Assembly: GCA_019418225.1 (NCBI GenBank)
Contig: DYCF01000033.1
Coordinates: forward strand, 1 to 51,605
Source: Clostridiales bacterium
GTDB lineage: Bacteria; Bacillota; Clostridia; Lachnospirales; Cellulosilyticaceae
Direction of reading: 5' to 3'
Length of the DNA: 51,605 nucleotides
The notes below the pieces were generated by a model. The model did not search any database and had not been told where the DNA came from. It was given only the letters and a program-made list of their open reading frames with translations. Position numbers and translations under genes: made by a program. Every line of letters begins with the position of its first letter. The first letter of the stretch is position 1. Shown here piece by piece: positions 6,264-16,236 of the stretch.

Positions 6264-8139
6264 TATAATCACCTTCCTTGTAATAAACTTCTGTAAGCGA
6301 TAAATCTACAGTCGCATAAAATGTTTTTTCATCTGTAATACCTGTAATAGCAAGACTACAATAAGCTTTTGTGCCCTTATTATCTCTAAAAAGTACAACT
6401 CGTTCACTTGTAAGCTTTTCAAATTCAAGATAATCTTCCAGTGTTTTAAATGTCGTTGATAAACTAAATTGTCTATACTTTGTAAGTCCTCGTGTTTCTT
6501 TAGGTTTTTCACAACCACAATATACCACAAACTTCCTATCAACTAATAATGATGTACTTTTTTGTATGCCTGTCTCTTCCTTCGAATGTATCACATTAAA
6601 AGTTACATCTGTAAATGGTACCGAAAGTATATTTCCTTTAAAATTACACTGCATTTCCTTTATTAAACTATCTGTATAGCCTCCTACTGTTGTAATAGCC
6701 CTAACCTTATAATCGTATGTAATATTACTTGCACAAGCAAAATCCTTATACTCACCAATTCTTTCAATATCAGTTGCAATCTTTACCCATACATTAGACT
6801 CACGCCTATACACCTCATGATAACAAAAATTCACATCTTCTGGACTTTGAATATTAATTACAATACACGCTTGTTCAGTATCTGCATAAATATTAAATTC
6901 AGGTTGTGATAGTTCAGCAAAGTCAATATAAATTGTAGATGTTACCCATTCACTCCATAAATTATATTGGTTTTTAATTCTTAAACTTACTGCATAATAA
7001 GTATAATTGGTCAATGCTTCATTAACTTGATACATTTTATCATTACTATATATTTCTCCAGTATCTAATGTATCTATTTTTATCTGATATGAAAGTTGCT
7101 CACTAGATGACCATTTAATCAATGGGAAAGGTGTATTATAAGTTGACTCTATATTTAGTATTGGATTAGGTGGTGGACCATAAGCTGTAAATGTTACACT
7201 TCGTGTCGTAGATGTCTCATAGTAAGCACATACATATTTGGCCACAATTTCAATTGTAACAGTTCCACTAGAAAATACATTTGCTATTACTGTAGCTTTA
7301 CGTTCTGTCGTTCCACTAAATGTAAATTTATTTATATTATTTTGATAAACATTCATTACAAAACTTGTAATATTCGTACCTGTAAATTCAATATCTATTG
7401 GATTAGTTAATAGCTTTAAAACACCATTAGGCTCAATAGCAATAATTTGTGGTACTGTTTGTATCAAATCTACTGTTTGAATATCTTCTATGCTATTACC
7501 ACTACCATAACCAACAATCTTAAATTGTGTTGTCCCAGAGTTTGAAAATGTTCCAATTGGAAATGTACATGTTGTCTCACTTGTTCCAGTAATTTTACTT
7601 ACAATAATATTATTTTGAATTGCCTGCACTTCCCATGTTTCAATATCCTCTGCTTCCCATGTACAAACAATATTGCTATCAATACTACTACCACTTATAG
7701 TAAAATTAGATATTTTAGGCTCAATATATTCAATCTCAATATATGGAGGATTTTTACTTATATTATCTCCAAAATATAGTACTGGGAATTGTGAATAAAA
7801 ATCAAATTTATAGCTTAACTCTTTGGTAGTATAATACTTATCAATATTGCTGGCATTAGGTGTAATAGCCGTATACTCTTTATTATTGAATGATGGCGTT
7901 CTATCTATACCTTCACCAATAACATTACAATAGTACCCTGCCCCATTAGCATATCCAAGAGCAAGATAAACATTTAATGATTTTATTAAATAGCTATTTA
8001 TTTCACTAGGAATAGTAAAATGAACATCTGTATATGTTTTATAATCTACCCTAAAAGTATTACTTACCTCATTGCCTTCTGCATTACCATCCGATTGCGT
8101 ACACCTGTCAGCATATATTTTTAATGTACTTGTTGCCAT
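6217..8139 (-). CDS. Distal tail protein with Ig/fibronectin-like repeats
   Basis: The 640-aa product starts behind AGGAGTGGACGT. An N-terminal region (to about residue 130) is followed by several beta-sandwich repeats of about 85 residues with Ig/FN3 patterns (PKISNFTISGSSIDSN, ITYDYKVRAITTVGGYTDS). The last about 130 residues (SVPFTDVTFNVIHSKEETG to VDLSLTEVYYK) look like a Dit core. The repeats may bind host surface sugars. It overlaps the hub gene, suggesting translational coupling. Confidence 0.65.
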   Translation of the reverse strand: MATSTLKIYADRCTQSDGNAEGNEVSNTFRVDYKTYTDVHFTIPSEINSYLIKSLNVYLALGYANGAGYYCNVIGEGIDRTPSFNNKEYTAITPNASNIDKYYTTKELSYKFDFYSQFPVLYFGDNISKNPPYIEIEYIEPKISNFTISGSSIDSNIVCTWEAEDIETWEVQAIQNNIIVSKITGTSETTCTFPIGTFSNSGTTQFKIVGYGSGNSIEDIQTVDLIQTVPQIIAIEPNGVLKLLTNPIDIEFTGTNITSFVMNVYQNNINKFTFSGTTERKATVIANVFSSGTVTIEIVAKYVCAYYETSTTRSVTFTAYGPPPNPILNIESTYNTPFPLIKWSSSEQLSYQIKIDTLDTGEIYSNDKMYQVNEALTNYTYYAVSLRIKNQYNLWSEWVTSTIYIDFAELSQPEFNIYADTEQACIVINIQSPEDVNFCYHEVYRRESNVWVKIATDIERIGEYKDFACASNITYDYKVRAITTVGGYTDSLIKEMQCNFKGNILSVPFTDVTFNVIHSKEETGIQKSTSLLVDRKFVVYCGCEKPKETRGLTKYRQFSLSTTFKTLEDYLEFEKLTSERVVLFRDNKGTKAYCSLAITGITDEKTFYATVDLSLTEVYYKEGDYSEAESRPLRFIDEEW

Positions 8140-8149
8140 ACGTCCACTC

Positions 8150-11062
8150 CTATCCCATCTGAATCATCCTCGTATCTTCAAAACTTTGTTGCTTAATAAC
8201 TTTATTAAGATTAGCAACTTCTCCAACTAACGTACTAAGTAATGCCTCAGTTGCACCATTATTAAGTAGCTGAGTTGTTTGATTATTATTAATTACACTT
8301 GCACCACGACTTAAATTAATAAGCTCTGGTCCCTTTTCACCAACTAAAGCAAGTCCACCAGGATGAAATTTTGTACCACTTGCATACGCTGGAATGCTAC
8401 CACTATTACTTGATGAGCTACTACTAAATACATTCTTCATAGTATTAGATAACTTTTCCCATAGGCTAAGACGTTTCTTAGCTTCCTCTTGAGTTGCCTT
8501 TGTAATTTTTTCTTCTGCCTCTTTATTCAATTTAATTCTAGCTGTAGTAGCCTTTTCCTCAGCTGCTAATAAGTTGGCATACTTGCTCTCTTCAGCAGCC
8601 TTATTTCGTGCAATTTCTTGATTAAGCCTTTCTTCATACTGTTGCATTCTAATTGCATTTTGCTTCTTTTGTTCAAGTGTTTCATTTTTATAACGTTCAG
8701 TTATCTTCTTTTCGTATTCTGATAGCTTTTCATTTTTATACTCCTCATAAGCTTCATCCAAAGCAGATAAGTTATTATTATAAGCATCTGCTTTTAATTT
8801 AAGTGAGTTATAGTGTTCATCTGTGAGATCTTGAATTGCACTGTACATATTTGAAAAAATTCCTCTATTTTCTTCACAACCAGATTCAATAGCACTATTA
8901 ATGTCACTTTCTCCATCCCTAGCTATAGCTGCCATAGCTTCGTTATGGGTTACACCATCTTTTTCAATATCTGAGTTTGCTTTCCCAAATATGCTCTTTA
9001 TTTTATCTGCTGCACCTTCAAAATCTCCTGTCAGTAAATCAATTCCTGCTTCAACGACCTTTATAAGTGGGGTTAAAACAGAACTAATTACATTACCTAA
9101 TCCTTGGAATATCTTAACTATACCATTGGCCATTCCTTGTAAATTTTCAAGACTCGCCCCTAATAATTTTTCAACTAAATAAAAAACTGGTTCAAGTACT
9201 GTAAATACTGTATCAGAAATAACACTAAAAGCAGATACAAACATATTTGCAAATGGTTCTATAAGGCCAGTGATACTTGAAAGTATCTTTCCTAAATGGT
9301 TCCATATCTTTTCACTTACACCTAAAAAGGCATCATATATCTTAAGAAATGATTTTTCAATAGGCTCAAAAATGCTATAAATACTTAATTTAATACTTTC
9401 AAACTTACCAGAAATCATTTCCTTTAATCCATCAACATTGTCAATCATAGTTGATGACATATTATTAGCTACACCTGCACTATTATAAATTGCCTCTGAT
9501 AGCTTATTAAAATCTTTTTCACCTGCATTGACAACTGCAAGTAATCCTGACATACCTTCTTTCCCTGATATTGATTCAGCATTCATTGCTTTTTCAGCAT
9601 CTGTCATATTACTAAAAGCTTTTCTAAGGTCAGCAATTACATCACCTAACTCACGCATTGTACCATCTGCATTTTCTGTTGCAATTGTAACTTCTCCCAT
9701 TGATTCAGAAGCAAGGTGAAGACCACCAGGCATTTGGGTAAACATTCTTCTAAGTGCAGTACCTGCTGTTGATGCTTTTACTCCTGAATTAGCCATTAAG
9801 CCAATAGCTATTGAACAATCTTCCATGCTATACCCTAATGCACCAGCTACAGGTCCTGCATAACTCATAGCTTCACCAAGCTGAGCAACATTAGTATTAC
9901 TATTTGACATTGCAGCACTAAATACATCAGCCATCCTTCCTGCTTGATCTGTTCCTTCCCCTAGTGCTGTCAATGCATCTGTTACAATATCTGATACAGT
10001 TGCAAGTTCTTCACCAGAAGCAGCTGCTAAATTAAGAATACCCGGCATACCTGAAGCCATATCATTAAGTTTCCAACCTGCAAGTGCAGCATACTCTAAA
10101 GCTTTAGCCGCCTCAGTAGAGCTATATACACTTGCTGCTCCAAGTTCTACTGCTAAATCACGTAACTCTTTTCCTTGTGCACCCGTCATGCCACTAATAG
10201 CTTGCACTCGTGACACCTGTGCTGAAAAAGCATCACCAGTTGTAAAAATAGACTTTGTAAAATCAGCAAGTGCTTGTACAGTTTTTTGAATACCTGCTGT
10301 TACTAACTCTACAAATTTGGTTGTAAGTCCTGATACTGCACCACCTAATACAGCAGCTGCACCTGCGCCACCACCCATAAGTGTTCCTACGTCCCCAAGA
10401 CTTACACCAAACACTTTAGTTTCTTTAGCTGCTCCAATAATATTATCTTTAAAGTTTCCAAATGAGCTACTATTACTTCCCATATTATTTAACTTATCAT
10501 CTGCTTGTGCTGCACTATTTTTCATTGCTTCCATTGCTGCTTGTGTGTCTTTTAATTCACCTTCAAATCTATTAAGTCCAGCAACTGCATTATTATAAGC
10601 AATGGTTTGATTATCAATTCTAGCTGAAGTTTGACGAATACTTGTTTCATTCTTTGTGTACTGTGATTCTAAATTCTTAAGTTCCTTTTCTAGCGTCTTT
10701 GTAGCATCTGCTTCTTTACCAAGTGTTTCAACACTATTTTCATATGCCTTTTTAGCTTCTTCAACTTTAGTCTTAAGTTCTTGATTCGATGAAACTAAAT
10801 TGGCCATAACATCTTTGGTACCATCTAACCTTTTCTTATAAGCTTCTACAATGTTCCCTTGTGTTTGAATAGCCTTATTAAGATATTCACTTTTAGATCC
10901 TAACCCATCTAATGAGTTTTCAAAGTTCTTATTACCTGCAACTGCTGCTTTAAATTCACTTTGAAGTACTTTCATTTCACGATTCATAGCATTAATACCC
11001 TCTTGAAATGAACCGTTTTCCATAGCGAGTTTAACAACTAATCCTGCTGCTTCATCAGCCAT
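8150..11062 (-). CDS. Tail tape measure protein
   Basis: At 970 aa it is the longest gene in the window. The N-terminal about 190 residues form coiled coil. A TP901-type tape-measure core follows with the typical stretch SVYSSTEAAKALEYAALAGWKLNDMASGMPG and GLMANSGVKASTAGTALRRMF. Several hydrophobic segments lie in the middle, then a long charged coiled coil (about 770-880), and a C-terminal GLALVGEKGPELINLSRGA motif seen in many tape measure proteins. Its length sets tail length. It lies after the tail chaperone genes as usual. Confidence 0.92.
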   Translation of the reverse strand: MADEAAGLVVKLAMENGSFQEGINAMNREMKVLQSEFKAAVAGNKNFENSLDGLGSKSEYLNKAIQTQGNIVEAYKKRLDGTKDVMANLVSSNQELKTKVEEAKKAYENSVETLGKEADATKTLEKELKNLESQYTKNETSIRQTSARIDNQTIAYNNAVAGLNRFEGELKDTQAAMEAMKNSAAQADDKLNNMGSNSSSFGNFKDNIIGAAKETKVFGVSLGDVGTLMGGGAGAAAVLGGAVSGLTTKFVELVTAGIQKTVQALADFTKSIFTTGDAFSAQVSRVQAISGMTGAQGKELRDLAVELGAASVYSSTEAAKALEYAALAGWKLNDMASGMPGILNLAAASGEELATVSDIVTDALTALGEGTDQAGRMADVFSAAMSNSNTNVAQLGEAMSYAGPVAGALGYSMEDCSIAIGLMANSGVKASTAGTALRRMFTQMPGGLHLASESMGEVTIATENADGTMRELGDVIADLRKAFSNMTDAEKAMNAESISGKEGMSGLLAVVNAGEKDFNKLSEAIYNSAGVANNMSSTMIDNVDGLKEMISGKFESIKLSIYSIFEPIEKSFLKIYDAFLGVSEKIWNHLGKILSSITGLIEPFANMFVSAFSVISDTVFTVLEPVFYLVEKLLGASLENLQGMANGIVKIFQGLGNVISSVLTPLIKVVEAGIDLLTGDFEGAADKIKSIFGKANSDIEKDGVTHNEAMAAIARDGESDINSAIESGCEENRGIFSNMYSAIQDLTDEHYNSLKLKADAYNNNLSALDEAYEEYKNEKLSEYEKKITERYKNETLEQKKQNAIRMQQYEERLNQEIARNKAAEESKYANLLAAEEKATTARIKLNKEAEEKITKATQEEAKKRLSLWEKLSNTMKNVFSSSSSSNSGSIPAYASGTKFHPGGLALVGEKGPELINLSRGASVINNNQTTQLLNNGATEALLSTLVGEVANLNKVIKQQSFEDTRMIQMG

Positions 11063-11099
11063 ATTACACCTCCTTTACAAGCAAAAAGGTGCATATAGA

Positions 11100-11288
11100 C
11101 TAAATTTCATCTATATACACCCTTTTATAATTGTTATTTGAAACATATTGCATAATATCAAAGTAATATCCTATATCCATCTCATCAATTTCATTTAACT
11201 TATACCCCTGTTGAATAAGCGCTACATAAATGTCTTTCACTACATCTTCAGGGGGCTTATCATTGTGTGTCTTCACTTCCTCCATCAT
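11100..11288 (-). CDS. Second tail assembly chaperone ORF (gpT-like)
   Basis: The 62-aa ORF overlaps the end of the upstream chaperone ORF by 29 bp and precedes the tape measure gene, the classic place of the gpG/gpGT pair. It could be read as a frameshift extension. Its frame is reached by +1 or -2 slippage, and ACACACA lies in the overlap, but an in-frame TAA sits directly before its ATGATG. Reinitiation at this ATG is equally possible. No strong ribosome binding site is present. Confidence 0.7.
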   Translation of the reverse strand: MMEEVKTHNDKPPEDVVKDIYVALIQQGYKLNEIDEMDIGYYFDIMQYVSNNNYKRVYIDEI

Positions 11289-11556
11289 TTACACGCTGAA
11301 GTGCACCAAGAACAGTATCTACAATAGTAGTCATAACATCTCGTGCATCAATACCATCCCAGAACTGGTCTACAGTAAACTGTTTACCATATGTATTTAC
11401 AACCAACATAACAAGTCCATCAATCTCTTCATCTGTTAACTTATCACTATTTTGTAACATACTCTGTGCTTTTACTGCTTCTCTAAAAACACGACCTGGA
11501 ATAAAGTCTGATATAAATTCTTTATCTTCATTCTCAATTCTAAGTACAATTCTCAT
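11260..11556 (-). CDS. Tail assembly chaperone (gpG-like)
   Basis: The 98-aa product starts behind AAGGGGG. It is acidic, with LRIENEDKEFISDFIPGRVFREAVKAQ and LTDEEIDGLVMLVVNTYGKQFTVDQFWDGID, the pattern of Gram-positive siphophage tail chaperones encoded between the major tail and tape measure proteins. It would keep the tape measure protein soluble during tail assembly. Confidence 0.82.
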   Translation of the reverse strand: MRIVLRIENEDKEFISDFIPGRVFREAVKAQSMLQNSDKLTDEEIDGLVMLVVNTYGKQFTVDQFWDGIDARDVMTTIVDTVLGALQRVNDGGSEDTQ

Positions 11557-11573
11557 CCAATATTTCCCCCTTG

Positions 11574-12161
11574 TTACTCAGTTACTGACTGGGTTTCTTC
11601 ATCAAATTCTAATTCATAAGGCTTATTAAAATATGATTGTTGTTTTGCTTCTGTAAATAATGTATTTGTCGTATCTCTTTCATCTTCCCATACTTCATCA
11701 CGCTTTCTACGCATAGCAGTACCATTAATTGTAGGCGTTTGAAATTCCAATTTTTCGCCTTTGGTTTTATGTGATTCATCTGGAAGTGTAAATTTAACTT
11801 TTGTAAGCCATTTAAAGCGATAACCACCTTTTGAAAGTCTAGATTTAAATCCAATTGCTACATAAGGTGCTTGGTCTGTGCCTTTCTTTACAGCCCCACC
11901 AAACTTAGAATATGTATGCCCAAGTAAATCGCATTTAACTTCAGTTGGAATATCTTTTACTTGGAATGCAATAGTAGCCTTACTAAATTCACTTACTGAT
12001 TCATCAAGTCCATCATCTGCATATAATTCTGCAACATCTACACTTGGTTGAATGCTCATATCAATAGCACCAGCTAATGTTTTAACTTCTTCTGAATATG
12101 TTTCTGCTTCTTCATCTGTCATAATACAATATACAACATCTTTTAAACCTACAATTGCCAT
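11574..12161 (-). CDS. Major tail protein (phi13 type)
   Basis: The 195-aa product starts at ATG 12161, behind AGGAGGAG. MAIVGLKDVVYCIMTDEE and the later LPDESHKTKGEKLEFQTPTINGTAMRRK follow the phi13-type major tail protein pattern of clostridial siphophages. It forms the tail tube. It lies between tail terminator and chaperones, as expected. Confidence 0.88.
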   Translation of the reverse strand: MAIVGLKDVVYCIMTDEEAETYSEEVKTLAGAIDMSIQPSVDVAELYADDGLDESVSEFSKATIAFQVKDIPTEVKCDLLGHTYSKFGGAVKKGTDQAPYVAIGFKSRLSKGGYRFKWLTKVKFTLPDESHKTKGEKLEFQTPTINGTAMRRKRDEVWEDERDTTNTLFTEAKQQSYFNKPYELEFDEETQSVTE

Positions 12162-12162
12162 A

Positions 12163-12492
12163 TTATTTCTCCTCCTCATAAATAAACTCTAATGTTTTAT
12201 TTAAAACATTATCTTCATATAAATCAGGTCCATGTGAACCAATCCCAAAACCTGCTGCCTTTAGCTTTTCTTCTATAAGTTTTACATACTTTTCTTTAAA
12301 CCACGGCTTTGTTGTAATCAAATCAATATCAATATAATGTGTACGACTATCCCACTCATCATCACTATGATTATCTATTGTATTAGATGTTTCAGAATAA
12401 ATAATATAAGGATCAGTCTTATCTTCTCTGGCTTCTAAATAGTCAGCTGTAATATCAAGTTCAGAAAGTGCCTTTTCAATTAGTTCATTCAT
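12163..12492 (-). CDS. Tail terminator or completion protein
   Basis: The 109-aa product starts in the last codons of the gp10-like gene (4-bp overlap) with GAGGAG upstream. The order LIEKALSEL, DPYIIYSETS, HYIDIDLITTKPWFKEKYVKLIEEKLKAAGF is typical of DUF3168/gp17-like tail completion proteins that cap the tail tube. Assignment by pattern and position. Confidence 0.7.
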   Translation of the reverse strand: MNELIEKALSELDITADYLEAREDKTDPYIIYSETSNTIDNHSDDEWDSRTHYIDIDLITTKPWFKEKYVKLIEEKLKAAGFGIGSHGPDLYEDNVLNKTLEFIYEEEK

Positions 12493-12872
12493 TGTTTAAA
12501 AAGCTCCTCTCTAAAAACTTCTTTTTCAGCTTCAAGTACTTCTACTTTCTTATTCCGAAGTGCTGGGCGCATAAAAGGAAACTTCCTTTTCTTCTTACCA
12601 ATAGGCCCATATTCAAGATAATAGGGGATGTTACCTCTTTTACGTTTCACATCCCCTACCCATATTTTCTTTACACCTTTTTCAGTACGCACACCACTTT
12701 TCATTAATGATTCTTGTGTAGCACCTGTATCAACATTAACTGTACGTTGTTGCTCCTTAAGTACAATGTCAGCACCTTTATTCAATGCTTTATTTTGTAC
12801 CTTTTCAATATTCTTACCTGCGTTTTCAATAGTTTTCATTAAACTATCTAAGCCTTCAATATCTAAGCTCAT
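12489..12872 (-). CDS. HK97 gp10-like head-tail joining protein
   Basis: The 127-aa product begins after GAGGTGATTAA. A long N-terminal helix is followed by the family core VNVDTGATQESLMKSG, IPYYLEYGPIGKK and FPFMRPAL, which are hallmark positions of HK97-gp10_like proteins. It links connector and tail. Confidence 0.88.
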   Translation of the reverse strand: MSLDIEGLDSLMKTIENAGKNIEKVQNKALNKGADIVLKEQQRTVNVDTGATQESLMKSGVRTEKGVKKIWVGDVKRKRGNIPYYLEYGPIGKKKRKFPFMRPALRNKKVEVLEAEKEVFREELFKQ

Positions 12873-13486
12873 TTAATCACCTCACACACTAAGTCAATGA
12901 ACGTATTATTCTCTTCTATATTTTCTACCTGCCTAATATTAAATGTTTTTCCTCTGTACAGTACACGCATATCCTCATCAATATTTACATCAGTATATGC
13001 AATCTTAATAAGAATCTTTGAAGTGGCTACCTCTGTACCTCGTTTAAATGTTTCATCTCCAGTTATTGTACGAATATACGCTTTACATTGATGTACATTG
13101 TACCATTGCTTAACTGGGAAACCATTAATACGTTCTTCACCAATCACACGCTGGATAATAATTGGTTTATCAAGCTTACCAAGTGGTTTATTAAGCATCA
13201 GTTCTAACATGCCATATTCAGACGATACGGAGTAAACTGGATAGATTTCATCATCAAATAAAATACTTTCATTCACATGAGGTACGCTATCTATTTCTAA
13301 TTCATTGATATAGATAAGCTTTTCTGCTGTAAATGTACCATCATAATATTTCTTTGCAATATCTGATAACTTATCATCATCAATAATGCACCGCACAGAC
13401 TTATCGCCAATACGGTGCATTTCTGCAAGCTCATCTAAATTAAAAAATACATTTTGAACATCTTGATTAATAATATCCTTCAACAT
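12869..13486 (-). CDS. Head closure/head-tail connector, probable two-domain fusion
   Basis: The product is about 205 aa. The ATG at 13486 is preferred because AGGTGGAG precedes it. The C-terminal about 90 residues (KQWYNVHQCKAYIRTI, RGTEVATSKILIKIAYTDVNI, DMRVLYRGKTFNIRQV) match the phage head-tail joining family (SPP1 gp16-like). The N-terminal half (NVFFNLDELAEMHRIGDKSV) resembles a separate gpFII/XkdH-like connector. Two connectors usually encoded apart therefore seem fused. Confidence 0.7.
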   Translation of the reverse strand: MLKDIINQDVQNVFFNLDELAEMHRIGDKSVRCIIDDDKLSDIAKKYYDGTFTAEKLIYINELEIDSVPHVNESILFDDEIYPVYSVSSEYGMLELMLNKPLGKLDKPIIIQRVIGEERINGFPVKQWYNVHQCKAYIRTITGDETFKRGTEVATSKILIKIAYTDVNIDEDMRVLYRGKTFNIRQVENIEENNTFIDLVCEVIK

Positions 13487-13495
13487 GCTCTCCAC

Positions 13496-13765
13496 CTACT
13501 CTTTAGCTATAGATTTTTTAGAACCTCTAGTAGTTTTAGGCTTTTCTTCTTTTTCATTCTTATCTTGTTGCGTTTCATCTTCAGCATCTTCCTCTTTATC
13601 ATAAGCATTAAAAGATGTTACTTCTTCATCTCCTTTCTGACTTTCAATATCAAAGGTTGCATTACCATTTGCAATAAGTAATTCTTCATAGTTAGGATCA
13701 AAATAAGCAATACCTGGTTCATAAATTACGCCTTTGTAATTTACTGATACAAATAATTTAACCAC
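13496..13765 (-). CDS. Small head/connector-region protein with acidic tail
   Basis: The 89-aa product starts at GTG behind GTAGGTGATAAGCT. The first 45 residues (VKLFVSVNYKGVIYEPGIAYFDPNYEELLIANGNATF) look folded; the rest is a very charged, probably disordered tail ending in lysine-rich KTTRGSKKSIAKE. It lies between the decoration protein and connector genes. Function unknown. Confidence 0.65.
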   Translation of the reverse strand: MVKLFVSVNYKGVIYEPGIAYFDPNYEELLIANGNATFDIESQKGDEEVTSFNAYDKEEDAEDETQQDKNEKEEKPKTTRGSKKSIAKE

Positions 13766-13775
13766 AGCTTATCAC

Positions 13776-14102
13776 CTACCCTATTTTAATTTGTGCCTTA
13801 GCAGTAGCACTTGCCTTAGGTTGTACCACATATCCCATCACCACAGTTAAACTACCTTTTGTTTTAGTTGCTTTGTTTGATTCATCCAAATAAACAGTAT
13901 CACCTACACTAAAGACTTCAGTAGTTAAGGCATCTACTTCAAAGACACCTTCCATACGAATACCACCTGTTTGACCTGGTGCAATACTTTCCATAGCAAC
14001 TGCAACACGTGTGCCAATTGTTACAATGTCACCATATAAAATAGTTGTTGTACCTGTATTCTTATAGTCTATAATCTTACCATCTTGAATAAAATTCGCC
14101 AT
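13776..14102 (-). CDS. Capsid decoration/stabilising protein, DUF2190
   Basis: The 108-aa product starts at ATG 14102; the GTG at 14111 lies within the AGGAGGTG site. DUF2190 features are visible: YKNTGTTTILYGDIVTIGTRVAVAMESIAPGQTG and VFSVGDTVYLDESNKAT, ending in a short strand. Members of this family decorate Mu/HK97-type capsids. It lies directly after the major capsid gene. Confidence 0.85.
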   Translation of the reverse strand: MANFIQDGKIIDYKNTGTTTILYGDIVTIGTRVAVAMESIAPGQTGGIRMEGVFEVDALTTEVFSVGDTVYLDESNKATKTKGSLTVVMGYVVQPKASATAKAQIKIG

Positions 14103-14156
14103 CTTAGGCACCTCCTGTATAAATATTTATAAAATAAAAAAGCACCTTAAAAGTGC

Positions 14157-15623
14157 TTAATTACCGCCATTTTTATAAAGTCCTCTAAAGTCAAGAACAT
14201 CTACACCATAATCCATATAAATACGCCATTCCATACCTAAGTAATCAAAACCAATTCTACTTTCAAGTTTAGGCATTGCATCGCCATTTAAGTATGACAC
14301 CATAATAGTATCAATATCAGCTGGTGATGCTGCTAAATACCATGCATTACCTTCTAGTTCTGCATCCACTACAATATCAAGTGCATTTTTAAATACATTG
14401 GTTACATTAGCATTGTTTTGTGATGGATCTGCAATTGAGTTCATAAGTCTCATTGCTTCTACTTCTTTATCAGGGCTAACAATTAAAAATTTAGGTTGAA
14501 TATTTAACTTTTCAATACCCCTTAAGTTGGTTTGTTTACGCATTGCTGCTTTAGCAACTGCAAGTGTTTCAACTGTAATTGCACCGCCTGTTTGAGCTAA
14601 ATTATTATGGTCTGAAGAAAATAATTCTTTTCCATCATAAATAGCAGCATTAGCTTTAAGAATATCATAAACCAACTTATTGATACCTCTTACAGATGAA
14701 CGTACATAAGCTTGTGGGATTCTTACTAAAATGCCTAAGTCATCATTTACCATAGCTTGTCGTGTAAAACCAAACTTTTTACCATATGTTGCAATAGAAC
14801 GTGTGGCTTTACTATCGCTCATTTCATCAAATTTGAATTCACCTGTTTGTGTCATCTTCTCAAGGTTTCCACCCTCACTAATTTGATAATGTGTAGCACC
14901 TTTAAAGTCTGTTACACTACCTACACCAGTCCAAGCTTGATATGTAGTTGATTGTGCGTTATAAGCTGTTGCCATTGATTTATTTACTGTATCACTTAAA
15001 ATAGCACCAAATTGGCTATCAGGTGATAAAGCACGCCTTAATAACTCATCATCATTTAAACGTTGTGCATTTGAGACACCTGCTCTTTGTGCACATTCAA
15101 TTGCAAGGTCACGAATACGCATGCCTCTTAAATCCCTAGCCCCCTCTGCAGGCTTTACAAGTGTAATACCACCTCTCATCAGAATAGCATCACTGGCAGC
15201 ACTTCTAAATTTATCAGCTTCATCTGTAGTTATTTTAATGCCTGAGTTAGTAGGTGAGCCATTTTCCATAAAGCGTTTCAGTAACTCTTTATTTACTTCT
15301 TCTACAGATGTGCCTCTTTCAATAAATTCATTAGCACTAATATCAATACCTCTTTCAGCTGCTGTTTCACAAATCTTATAAATACTAGAAATACGTTGTC
15401 TTTCTTCTAACATGGCACGTTGTTGTGAATCGTTAGGATTAGGATCTAAACCAGTATTACCTTCCTCATTAGCAATCTCTTGTCTTAAAGTCTCAATATT
15501 TCTTTGTAAATTATCAAATTCAGCTTGCTCTGCAGGTGTTAAATCTCTTTTACCGTCTTTTGCTGCATTAATAAGTAATTCTTGCATTCTTACCATCTGT
15601 TGTAACATTTCTTTTTTACCCAT
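14157..15623 (-). CDS. Major capsid protein (Mu gpT-like) with N-terminal scaffold/delta domain
   Basis: In this 488-aa product the N-terminal about 70 residues form a helical delta-like region (MVRMQELLINAAKDGKRDLTPAEQAEFDNLQ). A Mu-like gpT capsid core follows, with TYQAWTGVGSVTDFKGATHYQ, TRSIATYGKKFGFTRQAMVNDDLGIL and FLIVSPDKEVEA. The protease encoded just upstream probably removes the N-terminal part during maturation. Confidence 0.9.
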   Translation of the reverse strand: MGKKEMLQQMVRMQELLINAAKDGKRDLTPAEQAEFDNLQRNIETLRQEIANEEGNTGLDPNPNDSQQRAMLEERQRISSIYKICETAAERGIDISANEFIERGTSVEEVNKELLKRFMENGSPTNSGIKITTDEADKFRSAASDAILMRGGITLVKPAEGARDLRGMRIRDLAIECAQRAGVSNAQRLNDDELLRRALSPDSQFGAILSDTVNKSMATAYNAQSTTYQAWTGVGSVTDFKGATHYQISEGGNLEKMTQTGEFKFDEMSDSKATRSIATYGKKFGFTRQAMVNDDLGILVRIPQAYVRSSVRGINKLVYDILKANAAIYDGKELFSSDHNNLAQTGGAITVETLAVAKAAMRKQTNLRGIEKLNIQPKFLIVSPDKEVEAMRLMNSIADPSQNNANVTNVFKNALDIVVDAELEGNAWYLAASPADIDTIMVSYLNGDAMPKLESRIGFDYLGMEWRIYMDYGVDVLDFRGLYKNGGN

Positions 15624-15633
15624 TTTTAGCCTC

Positions 15634-16236
15634 CTAAAGTAAATTTTTATTTATTTGAAGTTGTCTTTCAAAAAACGTAAGACTACGTTCTTCTCCGCCA
15701 CACTCTGGCGCATCTTCTAATGTTCTATCCACACCAACTGAATCATCAGCTGGAACAGATACAATTGACACCTCATAAGGCGCCCATTTCACAGCTACCT
15801 CACATGGACCATTAAAACGTCCATTAGAAGAAACTCCTCCTACACGTACTTCTTCCCAAGCATCTACACGGTACCCAACACTCACACCCTTTAATGTACC
15901 ACTTCTTACCTTTTGGTAAATCTTTTCACTTTCCTCATCATCATCAAAGATAATGTCACAATAAGCACGTTTTTCAGTATCATTACATACTGCATTTTCA
16001 ATGCGACCAATAACCTTATCCCGATTATGATTCCAAAGACTTACACCGATTTCAGTAAGTCTTGTAAGGTCCATACACCCTGCATCATGACATAATATTT
16101 CTTGACCATACCAACGATTTACAGGTTGTTCAGAAGAAAAAGAAACTCTTACACGTCTTTCATCTTCATTAATTTCTCTTACAGCCATACCTAACGTTCT
16201 CTGTTGACTTTCTCCAATTTTAGGTTTTTTCTTCAT
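15634..16236 (-). CDS. HK97-family prohead protease (S78)
   Basis: The product is about 200 aa from ATG 16236, nine bases after GGAAGGAG. Catalytic-type residues are seen as the histidine in SLWNHNRDKVIGRIE and the serine in SGTLKGVSVGYRV, with VKWAPYEVSIVSVPADDSV near the C-terminus, all standard for the family. It overlaps the portal gene end by 17 bp. Confidence 0.92.
   Translation of the reverse strand: MKKKPKIGESQQRTLGMAVREINEDERRVRVSFSSEQPVNRWYGQEILCHDAGCMDLTRLTEIGVSLWNHNRDKVIGRIENAVCNDTEKRAYCDIIFDDDEESEKIYQKVRSGTLKGVSVGYRVDAWEEVRVGGVSSNGRFNGPCEVAVKWAPYEVSIVSVPADDSVGVDRTLEDAPECGGEERSLTFFERQLQINKNLL

Noticed and set aside
8901..9182. Plus-strand ORFs inside the tape measure gene and other late genes
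   Set aside because: They are mirror frames of strong minus-strand genes with no ribosome binding sites or recognisable motifs.
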